From: JAJDTQ01 sp963422385
Lineage (GTDB): Bacteria; Desulfobacterota; Binatia; UBA9968; JAJDTQ01
Direction: 5' to 3'
NCBI GenBank assembly: GCA_963422385.1
Contig: OY729432.1
Location: 3,886,000-3,949,999 of the forward strand
DNA length: 64,000 nucleotides
This document shows positions 47,018 to 55,384 of this stretch, piece by piece; within the stretch, counting starts at the first letter, position 1, and each line of letters starts with the position of its first letter. A program made the translations under genes and the position numbers. Under the pieces are notes generated by a model that was not told the origin of the DNA, did no database searches, and saw only the letters and a program-made list of their open reading frames with translations.

Positions 47018-47098
47018 GGAATCAAATGGAAGGACACGGAATCATGCGGAAGGGAGGTGGAATCAAGTGGAAGGGGAGCGGAATCAAATGGAACAGCG
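47018..47098. repeat. Short tandem repeat, four units of about 21 bp
   Basis: GGAATCA begins at 47018, 47038, 47059 and 47080 (spacing 20, 21, 21). The consensus unit is GGAATCAAATGGAAGGGGAG. It lies exactly where prophage genes end and the host lipoprotein gene stops. It could be a set of transposase-binding sites from the phage right end, or a simple VNTR. Confidence 0.6.
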
Positions 47099-47183
47099 TT
47101 GTGTTGAAGGACTGCTGCGGGAGTAGCAGACGCCAGCGCCTCTTGGGCGGTGAACTGGCGGCAAGGGCGGCGGGCGGCTGGGA

Positions 47184-47546
47184 TTAATAGGAAGCGCCCG
47201 GGGGCAGGGGCCACTCGCGCTTCGAGTATTCGTCCTGCGTGGGCTCGACGCCCTGGAGGGATTCGGGCAGGACCGCCCCGGGGTCGACTTCCCATCCCCG
47301 GGTGGTAATCTCGGCGAGCATGGCGAGGAAGTCTCGTTTGTCGTGGGCGGGGTCTTTGAGCAGGTAAAGGTACGCGGGGCCGCCGCTGAGGGCGCACCGG
47401 CCGTATTTGGCGGCCACCTCGAAGTACCCCCGGAAGACCGGTACTTCGGAGTGATCCCCTTCGACGGTTCCGGCTTCGTCGTCCCAGACGATGGTCCGGA
47501 GCTCGTCTCCGTACTCGATGTCCGGGTTCAGGATGGTGTGTTTCAT
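47184..47546 (-). CDS. Unknown protein at the late end of the prophage
   Basis: 120 residues from ATG 47546 (MKHTILNPDIEYGDELRTIV). It is acidic, without signal peptide or membrane helices. A DEAGTVEGDHSEVP stretch is followed by VFRGYFEVAAKYGRCALSGG and PAHDKRDFLAMLAEI. I do not recognise it. It lies 32 bp downstream of the gp30-type gene on the same strand, so it is probably a phage or accessory gene carried with it. Confidence 0.55.
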   Translation of the reverse strand: MKHTILNPDIEYGDELRTIVWDDEAGTVEGDHSEVPVFRGYFEVAAKYGRCALSGGPAYLYLLKDPAHDKRDFLAMLAEITTRGWEVDPGAVLPESLQGVEPTQDEYSKREWPLPPGASY

Positions 47547-47578
47547 GAGGAGAACCTTAGTCCGGGGCGGCGAGGGCG

Positions 47579-49078
47579 TCAAGGATCGTACTTGAACAGG
47601 GCGCCGAGCACCAGGTCGAGCATCTCCGGGTCGTCCTTGACCACATTCCCCAGGTGGCTTTTTTTGCTGAGGGCGCTTCTTTTTTCCCAGAGGTCCTGGA
47701 AGGCCATGGTGATCACCTCTCGCGGGTCGCCTTTGTACTCCCTGCCCTGATACGGCCGGTGATACCGGTCTATCCGCCCAGTCTCTTTATTGCTTCCCGT
47801 TGTCACGGGCACCAGCGGTTCGTCCTTGGTGCGGCGCCGGTGGAGGTCGACGAAGGGCTTGTTCAGGTCCGGCATGACCGTCTGAAGGTGGTGGACGTAC
47901 TCGTGGACCCGCGTGCCCTGCCAGTGCGCGGCCAGCCATCCGCTGTTGGTGGTGCGGGCCTGGATTTGCGCCGGCTGATCCTGCCATTGGGGACGGTATC
48001 CGCCTCGATCGATCTTGGCGGCCACAGCCCTTAGCGGGGTCTGATTGGCCTTCTCGATCCAGGAGCGGGGGAACAGACCGGCGATGTCGTTCCGCACTGC
48101 TGCGGCGACCTTGGCGCCCTTGATGTCGGCAGTCACCGCGCCGGCGCCGCGTTCCTGGGCCAAGCGTTTGACGAGTTCGAGCCGGAATCGTTCGGGGCTG
48201 AACCTGGTGTTGCCGGTTGCTTGGCGCACCAGTTCCTGGCGGCGTCGCCGTCCCTCCGTAATGTACGTATCCAGGTCGGGTGCGCTGAAGGCTTGGGCGA
48301 GCGGCTTGGGCGCGGCGCCGATCTTTTCCTTGAGGTGGTCGGTTGCCTGCTGCACCAAGTCGACGGTTCCGACGTTGTGACCGAAGCCCGGGTCGATGCC
48401 GACGGGGACCTGGACGGTCTGACCGGTGCGCTTGTTGAGCCAGGGGCGGGTCTGGTTCCAGCCCGTGGGAGGGGCCTTGGAGAGTCCGTAGCCGTAGCGT
48501 TTGAGGTCGTCTTGGGATAGCTGCTGGACGATGCATCGGCAGCCCCAGCCGTTTGGGGGGTAGTGGGTTTTCCAGAAGGGGTGGTCTACGGGAAGGACGG
48601 CGCCGTGCCAGCGGATGTGATCGGGGCGGGTGCGGGAGTCTTCGACGGCGACATAGCGGAGGTAGGGCATACGGTCCTTGAGGCGTTCGATGCGTTCCCA
48701 GCGCCCGCGGGCGTAGGACATGCGGAGGTTGGTGTCGAAGATGGTGCGCAGGCGGCGTGCGGAGCCGAGTTGGACCAAGCGCTGCTCGCCGGTTTTGGGA
48801 TCGGTCATGAGTTGCTGGCCCCACCAGCCTTTCTTGCGAAGGAGGGGTTCGAGTCGGTCGCGGAACTGCTGGAGGGTGTTGCCGTCGGCAATGGCGGCGT
48901 CCACGGCGGTGCGGATGTCGGTGAGGATATCGAGGCGCATGGCCTTGGCGACGGTGAAGGAGCGGACGTGGAGGGCGGCGTCGGTGTCGCGCCAGTCGAA
49001 GCCGAAGTGATGGCCCTTGGAGCGGAAGTGACGGACGGCCTCCTCGGGAGGGACGTCGAGGACTTCAGGCTTGGGCAT
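47579..49078 (-). CDS. Mu gp30/F-like head morphogenesis protein with a C-terminal zincin-like domain
   Basis: 499 residues. The N-terminal part matches the phage Mu F-like/minor head domain: RLRTIFDTNLRMSYARGRWE, then the hallmark HIRWHGAVLPVDHPFWKTHY and PPNGWGCRCIVQQLS. Residues of about 380-480 hold HEYVHH (an HExxH metallopeptidase motif) and a downstream EVITMAF glutamate, typical of an extra zincin domain in some phage head proteins. The protein is expected in the procapsid, near the portal. The protease-like part may process head proteins or act on the host; that is inference. It follows the portal gene by 62 bp. Confidence 0.85.
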   Translation of the reverse strand: MPKPEVLDVPPEEAVRHFRSKGHHFGFDWRDTDAALHVRSFTVAKAMRLDILTDIRTAVDAAIADGNTLQQFRDRLEPLLRKKGWWGQQLMTDPKTGEQRLVQLGSARRLRTIFDTNLRMSYARGRWERIERLKDRMPYLRYVAVEDSRTRPDHIRWHGAVLPVDHPFWKTHYPPNGWGCRCIVQQLSQDDLKRYGYGLSKAPPTGWNQTRPWLNKRTGQTVQVPVGIDPGFGHNVGTVDLVQQATDHLKEKIGAAPKPLAQAFSAPDLDTYITEGRRRRQELVRQATGNTRFSPERFRLELVKRLAQERGAGAVTADIKGAKVAAAVRNDIAGLFPRSWIEKANQTPLRAVAAKIDRGGYRPQWQDQPAQIQARTTNSGWLAAHWQGTRVHEYVHHLQTVMPDLNKPFVDLHRRRTKDEPLVPVTTGSNKETGRIDRYHRPYQGREYKGDPREVITMAFQDLWEKRSALSKKSHLGNVVKDDPEMLDLVLGALFKYDP

Positions 49079-49140
49079 GGATCAACCCGGACCGAGGGCG
49101 CTGGCGATGAGGATATCGCGGGCTGGATCGGCGGCGGGCT

Positions 49141-50667
49141 TCATTCGTCGTCTTTCAGCCCGGCTTGTCCGGAGAGGGCGGCCGAGAAGGTATTGCGGTA
49201 GAGGCGTTGGGCTACGGGGTCGGTGTCCATGCGGTCGGCGGCCTGGGCGAGGCGGCTGCGGAATTGCTGGAGGGTGTGGCCCTCGGCGATGGCTGTGCTG
49301 ACGGCATCGAAGATGGGTTGGACGACGGGGGTCATGAGGGGCTGCCAGTCGGCCTCGACGGCGTCGGCTGCGACGGCGACGGTGTCGGGCTCGCTGCGGT
49401 CCGCGCTGGCGAGACGTATCGCGGTGGGGTTTTGGCTGTCGGGGTGCGCTGTCGTTGCGGGGGCGTTTTCCCAGTCGCCGCCGTAGACGGACCGGACGTG
49501 TTCGAGGGTGGGGAGGAATCTTCCGCCCGAGGTGCGGGCAATGATTTCTTCGCGCTGAGCGCGGGCGTCGAGGTCCTCCGGGGGCGAGGCGTCGCGGTGG
49601 ATGCTTGGGGCGGCGGCGGGGAAGCTCCAGCGGGTCCACCAGCGGACCAGGGTGGAATTGAGGGCTTCGTCGAGGAGGCGGCAGTCTGCGGCGACGGTCT
49701 CGTCGCGCACGTCCTTCTGGACCTCGGCGGTGCCTTTCCAGGGTCCCTGGTCGGTGGTGGAGGACTGGCCGAGGATGCGGGTGGTGAGGGTTTGGTCGAG
49801 GTAGTGGATGAAGGTGTCGTAGTCGCCGCCTGAGCGGCGTGCGGAGTCCAGGAGTTCGATGTCCTGGTCTTCGGGCATGGCGACGCCGGCGCCGGCGGCG
49901 AGGTCGCGCAGGAGTTCCAGGAGCTTGCGGATTTCTGCGGGGTCGGCGTTCTTGCGGTACTTGGCCACGGGGGTGGGGGCGCCGAACTTCTCCAGGGCCA
50001 CGGACCAGAACTTGAGGCCGTTGCGCTTGAGCCAGACGGGCCAGAAGCACCACCTTGCGAGTCCTGGGCCGTGGGGCAGGTCGGAGTGCTCGCCGGGGCG
50101 GGCAAGGACGATGAACTTGGCTTCGGGCAGGGTCTCTCCCTGGGGGGAGGACTCGGAGCGCATCAGGAGTTGTCCCTGGGGGGACCAGCAGAAGCGGTCC
50201 GGGGAGCGGACCTTGAGGGCGGCGATGTGGACGCCGGCGGCGTCGGGCTGCCAGATGACTTCGGCGACCGAATAGCCGTACCAGACGGCGTAGAGCATCT
50301 GGCGGCAGACGCGGTCGAAGCCGATGAGCTTGAGTTGGGCGGCAAGGCTTTCGGCAGCCATGCGGTCGCGGCGCAAGGGGCCGCCTGGCTGGACCTCCCA
50401 GGGTTTGGCAACGGCGGCGTCGAGGCGCTGATCGAGGGCGCTGGCGCAGCGCTCGTCCTGGAGCACGTCGCGGTAGAGGCGCAGGGGTGCGAGTTCGTCG
50501 CGGTGGGCGTAGGCATAGCCGGAGGCCATGCGGGGGTCGGGGAAGATCTCGCCAACGAAGGGGGCCATGCGGGCGCCGATGTTGGAGCCGGCGATCTCGC
50601 CGGCGGGCGCGACCGAGGGCAGGCGCTCGGGGGTACTGTTGCGGTGGACCCGCTTACGCCCGGCCAT
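49141..50667 (-). CDS. Phage portal protein, DUF935 (Mu gp29-like)
   Basis: 508 residues from ATG 50667, whose ATGA overlaps the terminase stop. The opening lies near APFVGEIFPDPRMASGYAYA; the diagnostic blocks of DUF935 are WYGYSVAEVIWQPD, LARWCFWPVWLKRNGLKFWS and RILGQSSTTDQG. Portal proteins form the dodecameric ring through which DNA enters the head. The C-terminus (FRSRLAQAADRMDTDPVAQR) looks complete. The position between terminase and gp30 is the expected one. Confidence 0.9.
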   Translation of the reverse strand: MAGRKRVHRNSTPERLPSVAPAGEIAGSNIGARMAPFVGEIFPDPRMASGYAYAHRDELAPLRLYRDVLQDERCASALDQRLDAAVAKPWEVQPGGPLRRDRMAAESLAAQLKLIGFDRVCRQMLYAVWYGYSVAEVIWQPDAAGVHIAALKVRSPDRFCWSPQGQLLMRSESSPQGETLPEAKFIVLARPGEHSDLPHGPGLARWCFWPVWLKRNGLKFWSVALEKFGAPTPVAKYRKNADPAEIRKLLELLRDLAAGAGVAMPEDQDIELLDSARRSGGDYDTFIHYLDQTLTTRILGQSSTTDQGPWKGTAEVQKDVRDETVAADCRLLDEALNSTLVRWWTRWSFPAAAPSIHRDASPPEDLDARAQREEIIARTSGGRFLPTLEHVRSVYGGDWENAPATTAHPDSQNPTAIRLASADRSEPDTVAVAADAVEADWQPLMTPVVQPIFDAVSTAIAEGHTLQQFRSRLAQAADRMDTDPVAQRLYRNTFSAALSGQAGLKDDE

Positions 50668-52127
50668 CAGTGAAGCCCTCCGCGGAACCCGGCCGAAACG
50701 CTGCGCACCATGCCGAGATCGTAGTCGATGGCGTAGGAGGGGTCGGCGCCCGGGGCGGCGAAGGCGTCGGCCGAGCGGCTGCGTCCGGCACTGTAGCCCT
50801 CGAAGGGGCCGGCGGTGGACACGGATGCAGCCACGGCCAGGGCCAGAGCCCAGAAGCGGTCGGCGTGGCCGTCGGTGCCTGAGCGTTCCGCCATGAGTCT
50901 TGCGGCGCCGGTGGGGCCGGCCTCGGCGCGGATGCTGTGGAGGTCGGAGCGGAGGTCGTCATTTGCGGGGATGCGGAGCCTGCGGTCTTCAAGGGCCTCG
51001 CGCAGGGCGGTGGCCACGTCCAGACGGCGTGGGCCGGTCATGAGCACCCCCTCCACCCGGCTTCCGTAGTCGTCCTGCAGCTGCTCGACCACGGCTTCGC
51101 CCATGCCGGTCTGATCCACGCAGATGCGCAGCGGCCGGTAGCGTTCGGCAAGCTCCGAGACGATCTGGCGCTGCTCGCTGAAGGGTATGTTGCGCGCGGC
51201 GCGAAGCTCCCGCACCCAGAGCACATCGCCCGCCTGCTCCAGGACGGCGGCCACCCAGAGATCGCGCCTGCGGGCCACATCCACGCCGATGCAGACGCAG
51301 CCGCCCGCGTACCGCTCCGGGTCTCCGGAGTCCGCATGCTCTGCTGCCCGGATCAAGTCCCAAGCCAGCCAGGCGCCTGATCCAGCCGAGGGGATGCAGT
51401 CGAGTTCCTCGGCGGCGTGGCGCTGATAGGTCCGCCGGATGTCGGTCTCCCAGCGGGTTTCGGCCTCGGCCGACCATTCCCGGCCGGCGACCGCGCAGAT
51501 GCGGCGGTACAGGCCCTGATCGATGGCGTCGCGGAAGGCGACCTTGTGGACGCTGCCCTCTCGCGCACCCTCGCGCACGTCGCGGACCAGGGCGGCGAAG
51601 GGCGATCCTTCGCCGTTGTGGGTGCTGATGACCCGCGCGTATCCGCCCCAGGTGGCGAAGGCCAGCGCGGCCTTGAGGGTCTCGTCGAGATCGTCGAGAA
51701 AGGCGGCCTCGTCGATGACCGCCACGTCGCCGGGCTTGCCCTTGGAGCGGAATATCCGGGGAGAGGCGGGCATGGCGTAGATCTGCCGGCCCGAGGCCAT
51801 GGAGATGCGGAAGGCCTGAATCGAGCGGTCTCCGTCCGCCAGCAACTCCTCGCCTACGGCGCTGGCCGCGACCTGGAGCCGCCCGGCCCACTCGGCGCAG
51901 TCGGAGATGAACGTGCGGGTCATCTCCTGCGAGTAGGATTGATAGTAGATGCTGCCGGCCCCCTCTGCCGCCCGCATGACCGAATCGTAGGCTTCGGCCC
52001 AGGAGATGCCGATGCGCCGGGACTTCTCGATGACCTTGAGGCCGGACAGGTCCTGGACCCAGCGGCGTTGATAGGGGAGGAGGGTCCGGGGGACCGCCCC
52101 GGACGATTCTTGGCGCGGCGCGCTCAA
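50667..52127 (-). CDS. Phage terminase large subunit (Mu gp28-like)
   Basis: 486 residues from a TTG at 52127 that overlaps the gp27-type stop (TTGA); no better ATG or GTG exists near, and the longer frame to 52439 overlaps that gene. The ATPase centre has a Walker-A-like KSRRIGISWAEA and Walker B VAVIDEAAFLDD; the nuclease half has CIGVDVARRRDLWVAAVLE and CVDQTGMGEAVVEQL, with acidic metal ligands. It pumps DNA into the head. The TTG start is unusual but is supported by the tight overlap. Confidence 0.88.
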   Translation of the reverse strand: MSAPRQESSGAVPRTLLPYQRRWVQDLSGLKVIEKSRRIGISWAEAYDSVMRAAEGAGSIYYQSYSQEMTRTFISDCAEWAGRLQVAASAVGEELLADGDRSIQAFRISMASGRQIYAMPASPRIFRSKGKPGDVAVIDEAAFLDDLDETLKAALAFATWGGYARVISTHNGEGSPFAALVRDVREGAREGSVHKVAFRDAIDQGLYRRICAVAGREWSAEAETRWETDIRRTYQRHAAEELDCIPSAGSGAWLAWDLIRAAEHADSGDPERYAGGCVCIGVDVARRRDLWVAAVLEQAGDVLWVRELRAARNIPFSEQRQIVSELAERYRPLRICVDQTGMGEAVVEQLQDDYGSRVEGVLMTGPRRLDVATALREALEDRRLRIPANDDLRSDLHSIRAEAGPTGAARLMAERSGTDGHADRFWALALAVAASVSTAGPFEGYSAGRSRSADAFAAPGADPSYAIDYDLGMVRSVSAGFRGGLH

Positions 52128-52720
52128 GCCCCTACCCCCTCGATGGCCTCGCGGATGGCGGCGGCGGTGGGGGCGCTCAACCCCTGCTCCTTCGCGGCCT
52201 GTTCGGCCTCGGCGGCGCAGGTCTTGCGAAGTTCCTGCTCGCGCCGGTGGCCGAGTTCCGCGGCCCGTTCCAGGCGCTGGGCCAGGAGGCCGAGGTCTTT
52301 GAGGGAGGTCAGCAACTCCTCGGTCTCCATATCCTCGGCCGCGATCTTCTGAGAGACCTCGAAGGCCAGGGTCTGCACGATCTGCACGATGGTCTGTCCC
52401 AGCTCGGTTTCCGGCCGGTCTCCGTGGGTTGCGGCCCATGCGGCCGCCACTTCCCGGGCCTCGCGCATGCGCCGCCCGATGCCCTCCATGCGGGCCGCGT
52501 AGCGGTTGAGGCCGGCGGCGGACAGCGGCCGCTCGCCGCGCTCGGACAGCAGCGGCTCCAGCCGGGCGCGAATGTCGCTTTGCGCCACGCCGTCGCGGAG
52601 GAGCCGGTCGATCACCTCGCGCAGGTCCTTGGGCAGTTGACGGATGCGGCCCATGCGCCCGCGCGTGAGGCGCGGACCTCCCTTGGGATGATCGTCCGGA
52701 GCCGGATTGCTATCCACCAT
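52124..52720 (-). CDS. DUF3486 protein (Mu gp27-like, terminase small-subunit position)
   Basis: 198 residues opening with a short acidic stretch, then RGRMGRIRQLPKDLREVIDR. That is the signature of DUF3486: an HTH-like N-terminal part (LRDGVAQSDIRARLEPLL, LSAAGLNRYAARME) followed by long helices. It acts as, or with, the small terminase. It overlaps the gp26-type gene by 11 bp upstream and the terminase by 4 bp downstream. Confidence 0.85.
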   Translation of the reverse strand: MVDSNPAPDDHPKGGPRLTRGRMGRIRQLPKDLREVIDRLLRDGVAQSDIRARLEPLLSERGERPLSAAGLNRYAARMEGIGRRMREAREVAAAWAATHGDRPETELGQTIVQIVQTLAFEVSQKIAAEDMETEELLTSLKDLGLLAQRLERAAELGHRREQELRKTCAAEAEQAAKEQGLSAPTAAAIREAIEGVGA

Positions 52721-53015
52721 CCGGCTCCGGGCGGCGGACGCCGGGGACCTGGGCGCGGCCGCAGGCCGCGTCCTTGCCCCGGGGCGTGAGTTGGGCCACC
52801 GTGAACCCGCCCACGGTGCGGGTCTCGATCAGCCCCTGCTCCTTCAGCCAAGCAAGTTCGGAGCGCAGCCGGTCCAGGCTCGGGCGGTGGCCGAACTCCG
52901 CCAGGGCGGAGGAAAGGATGCGGTCGTTGAGGTCGTAGCCGTCGGCGCGCAGCAGGAGTTGCAGCACGGCCAGGCGCAGGTCCTCGGCCACCAGTTTGGC
53001 ATAGCCCTCGTTCAC
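52710..53015 (-). CDS. VpaChn25_0724-type phage protein (Mu gp26-like, winged helix)
   Basis: 101 residues. A winged-helix fold is visible: LRLAVLQLLLRADGYDLNDR, RDQ-like LDRLRSELAWLKEQGLIETR and the wing TVGGFTVAQLTPRG. It matches the small ArsR-like protein found beside gp27 in Mu-like phages. Its role in packaging or regulation is not known. It overlaps both neighbours. Confidence 0.8.
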   Translation of the reverse strand: MNEGYAKLVAEDLRLAVLQLLLRADGYDLNDRILSSALAEFGHRPSLDRLRSELAWLKEQGLIETRTVGGFTVAQLTPRGKDAACGRAQVPGVRRPEPDGG

Positions 53016-53320
53016 TTTCGGTTCTCCATGAGGTGTTCGTGAATCAGATGCAGGGTGCGCTCCATGGCTCCCACCGTGGCCCTGATGCCGGCCACGTCCG
53101 CCTGGGTCGAGCTGACCCGTCTGTCCAGGTCTTCAATCCGCGTGCGCAGTGCGGCGAAGGTGGTCGAAGGGTCGCGCTTCTCCACCGCATCGAGGCGGGC
53201 CTCGATGCGGGCCTGCTTGCGCTCGCCCTCGCGCACGCGCCGGAACAGCAGCGCCCCGCCGGCCGCCACCGCCCCCGCCACCCCGTGCGCCGCCCAGTCC
53301 AGCAACACGCTCCCCGTCAT
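53012..53320 (-). CDS. DUF2730 phage protein (Mu gp25-like)
   Basis: 102 residues from ATG 53320. A membrane helix (VLLDWAAHGVAGAVAAGGAL) precedes a long coiled coil (ARIEARLDAVEK to ATVGAMERTLHLIHEHLME). This is the DUF2730 pattern of small membrane proteins in Mu-like phages, possibly linked to lysis control. It overlaps the gp26-type gene by 4 bp and the lysis lipoprotein by 4 bp. Confidence 0.78.
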   Translation of the reverse strand: MTGSVLLDWAAHGVAGAVAAGGALLFRRVREGERKQARIEARLDAVEKRDPSTTFAALRTRIEDLDRRVSSTQADVAGIRATVGAMERTLHLIHEHLMENRK

Positions 53321-53616
53321 CGCCGGCCCTCGCGCGGGGCGTCCTCCGGCGCATGTTCGCAGGCTTCCCGAGACTGCGCCCAGGCCTCGAGGGATGCGGT
53401 GCAGGCGGCATGGGCGGCCTTGGCGGTTTCCCATGCCAGCAGCAGGCCCCTGAGCGTCCGAGCGCGCGGCGGGAAGTCCGGGCAGGCAACTGCCGGGGGG
53501 TGCGGCGGGCACGGCTCCACGACCGTCCGCGCAACCGCCGGTTCCCGGCCCGCGCATCCTGCCAGGCTCGCGAACAGCCACCCCGCAAGGATCATCCTCG
53601 CCGGTGCGTCAAACAT
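53317..53616 (-). CDS. Rz1-like spanin lipoprotein
   Basis: About 99 residues from ATG 53616 (MFDAPARMILAGWLFASLAG). The hydrophobic segment ends in the lipobox LAGC, followed by a proline-rich stretch (VEPCPPHPPAVACPDFPPRA). This is how outer-membrane spanin subunits look. The start is uncertain; an in-frame ATG lies at 53595. It lies directly after the Rz-like gene. Confidence 0.65.
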   Translation of the reverse strand: MFDAPARMILAGWLFASLAGCAGREPAVARTVVEPCPPHPPAVACPDFPPRARTLRGLLLAWETAKAAHAACTASLEAWAQSREACEHAPEDAPREGRR

Positions 53617-53642
53617 GCGGCCTGATCTGTTCCAGGGCTTTC

Positions 53643-54017
53643 TCACGGCAGCTTGCAGTCGATGGGGCATACAGCGTCGGACCCGTTCCCGGGCAAGGCC
53701 AGAATCCCCTCCCGAGCCTGCCGCGCTTTCTCCCTGGCCGTCTGCGCCCGCCTTTCCGCCTCTTGCGAGGCCATGCGGGTCGCCTCCATCCCGGCCTTGT
53801 ACCGCCGCATGGCCGCGTGGTTCCCGGCGGCGATCTCGGCCATGCGGCGGAGTTCCACCCGGGCGGCGCCAGCGGCCCGGATCGAGTGGTGGGCGTGGGC
53901 GAGGAATGCCGACAGGGCAATCAATCCAGCGCCCAACAGAGGCAGTCCCAGGCCCGCGCCGCGAGCGACACGGGCACCGCCGCCGAGAGCCAACTTCAGG
54001 AGCATCGCGGCTAACAT
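53643..54017 (-). CDS. Rz-like inner-membrane spanin or lysis protein
   Basis: 124 residues: one N-terminal membrane anchor (GAGLGLPLLGAGLIALSAFL) and then a long charged helix (MATRM-rich SQEAERRAQTAREKARQARE). Together with the lipoprotein gene immediately downstream it forms the classic two-component spanin. The identity is inferred from position and pattern, not from a strong motif. Confidence 0.6.
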   Translation of the reverse strand: MLAAMLLKLALGGGARVARGAGLGLPLLGAGLIALSAFLAHAHHSIRAAGAARVELRRMAEIAAGNHAAMRRYKAGMEATRMASQEAERRAQTAREKARQAREGILALPGNGSDAVCPIDCKLP

Positions 54018-54022
54018 CTACC

Positions 54023-54622
54023 TTACTCGACCGTCAGCCCTCTGAGTCTTCGCCACGCCGCCCAGATACGGGAGACGTAACCCAGGGTCTCCGCGGAATG
54101 GCGGCCGGTGACCTTGTGCAGGGCCGGGCCGATGCCGTCCCAGCAGCGCTTGCCGCCGCTCTGGCGCTGTGCCGCGATGATGTTCCCGGCACCGGCGTTG
54201 TAGCTGGCCCAGGCCAGCTCGATGCGGCACTCTGCGGACCGGGGCGCTGACCAGACCGCGATCTGCCGGGCCAGGTACGCCGCCCCCGCGCGGATCGAGG
54301 TGCGGGCATGAAAAGCGCTTCCCTTGATCCGGTCGCGGCGCTCGATCTCGCGCAGGGTCCCGGGCATGATTTGGGCGATGCCCTGCGCTCCCGCGGGCGA
54401 CACCGCACCAGGGTCGAGCCTCGACTCCACGTAGTACTGGGACTTCAAGAGGCAGAAGTGACGCTTGTAGGGCCGAGGCAGGTAGCGTCTGGCCGCAGCC
54501 CGGATCTCCAGGTCATAAGCGTTGCCGACGCCGGGGGCCCGGCATCGGCCTCTCATACCGGCATCGGCCGTATAGGCAGCCAACAAAGCCGCCAGGGCGA
54601 GAGTCGGGGCAAGCGGCCGCAT
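54023..54622 (-). CDS. Lytic transglycosylase (SLT domain) endolysin
   Basis: 199 residues from ATG 54622, in ATGA overlap with the upstream gene. A signal-like N-terminus (MRPLAPTLALAALLAAYTAD) precedes the SLT domain: catalytic glutamate in SQYYVESRLDPGAVSPAGAQ, then GIAQIMPGT, AGAAYLARQ, and WASYNAGAGNI. It cleaves peptidoglycan glycan strands at lysis. The signal implies Sec export. Confidence 0.85.
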   Translation of the reverse strand: MRPLAPTLALAALLAAYTADAGMRGRCRAPGVGNAYDLEIRAAARRYLPRPYKRHFCLLKSQYYVESRLDPGAVSPAGAQGIAQIMPGTLREIERRDRIKGSAFHARTSIRAGAAYLARQIAVWSAPRSAECRIELAWASYNAGAGNIIAAQRQSGGKRCWDGIGPALHKVTGRHSAETLGYVSRIWAAWRRLRGLTVE

Positions 54623-54996
54623 CACAGGAACGCGGCCAGCAGGGCCACCAGGAACAGGACCCCACAGATGCGGAGTCCGCCATTGACCGCGCAGGCGAGG
54701 GCGAAGATCGCCTCGGCTTGCTCGATGGGCTTGCCGGCCCTGTGCTTGAGCGCGACGGCCTCGAGCTCGTCGAACTGTGGGACGACGACCTCCTGCAGCC
54801 GGGTCTTGCACAGCGCCCAGAGCACCAGCACGGCCACTCCAAAGGCGATGAGCGCAAAGATGACCGAGTCGAGCACTGGCCCCCAGGCCCCCTCCCCGGA
54901 CAGAAACCTAGACCCCTCCAGGGCCCAGACCGGGGTCGAGGCGCAGGCAGCCAGCAGGGCGGCGGGCAGCGCGCAACGGACGACAGGTCGAATCAT
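54622..54996 (-). CDS. Small membrane protein, holin candidate
   Basis: 124 residues: a signal-like first helix, VIFALIAFGVAVLVLWALCK, and a C-terminal helix (GLRICGVLFLVALLAAFL), giving two or three membrane segments. Its place directly before the transglycosylase gene is where Mu-like phages put the holin. No family motif is recognised. Confidence 0.55.
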   Translation of the reverse strand: MIRPVVRCALPAALLAACASTPVWALEGSRFLSGEGAWGPVLDSVIFALIAFGVAVLVLWALCKTRLQEVVVPQFDELEAVALKHRAGKPIEQAEAIFALACAVNGGLRICGVLFLVALLAAFL

Positions 54997-55060
54997 GATT
55001 CCCTCCGTTCCTTGACGGTCATTCTAACCCCACACCGTGACGCGCTCTGCGCGGGCCGCG

Positions 55061-55384
55061 TCACTTTCGCCGCCTGGGGCGGTCCACGATGCGCCGGACC
55101 TGGCGTGCGCTCAGACCGTACCGGCGCGCCAGCGTGGCATAGTTCGTCCCGTCGAAGGCCCCCCGTATCCGGGCGTTGCGCCCGCGCCGCTCCAGGGCCG
55201 CGCGCACCGCAGCGCCGTCCGGCACGTACACCGCCCCGGGCCCGCCCAGGGCGTCGCACAACGCCACTATCAGCAGCGCCACCCGCTCTTCATCGTCGCC
55301 CAGGGCGGCGAGCCATTGCGGCGAGCGCATCACCCGCCACGCCGTCTCCGCCATGACCGCAGCCGCACCGGCGTCATGCGCCAT
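55061..55384 (-). CDS. Mor-type middle-operon transcription activator
   Basis: 107 residues. The C-terminal HTH reads ATLARRYGLSARQVRRIVDR, as in Mor/C proteins of Mu; the N-terminal dimerisation part contains VYVPDGAAVRAALERRGRNA. Mor activates the middle promoter, leading to late-gene expression. It overlaps the stop of the GemA-type gene by 11 bp. Confidence 0.82.
   Translation of the reverse strand: MAHDAGAAAVMAETAWRVMRSPQWLAALGDDEERVALLIVALCDALGGPGAVYVPDGAAVRAALERRGRNARIRGAFDGTNYATLARRYGLSARQVRRIVDRPRRRK

Noticed and set aside
47018..47098. Tandem 21-bp repeats as a CRISPR array.
   Set aside because: The units abut one another with no variable spacers of CRISPR size, and there are no cas genes.
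47026..47187. A short plus-strand frame through the 21-bp repeats (MEGHGIMRKGGGIKWKGSG).
   Set aside because: No ribosome-binding site, repeat-derived composition, and it overlaps the end of the phage gene on the other strand.
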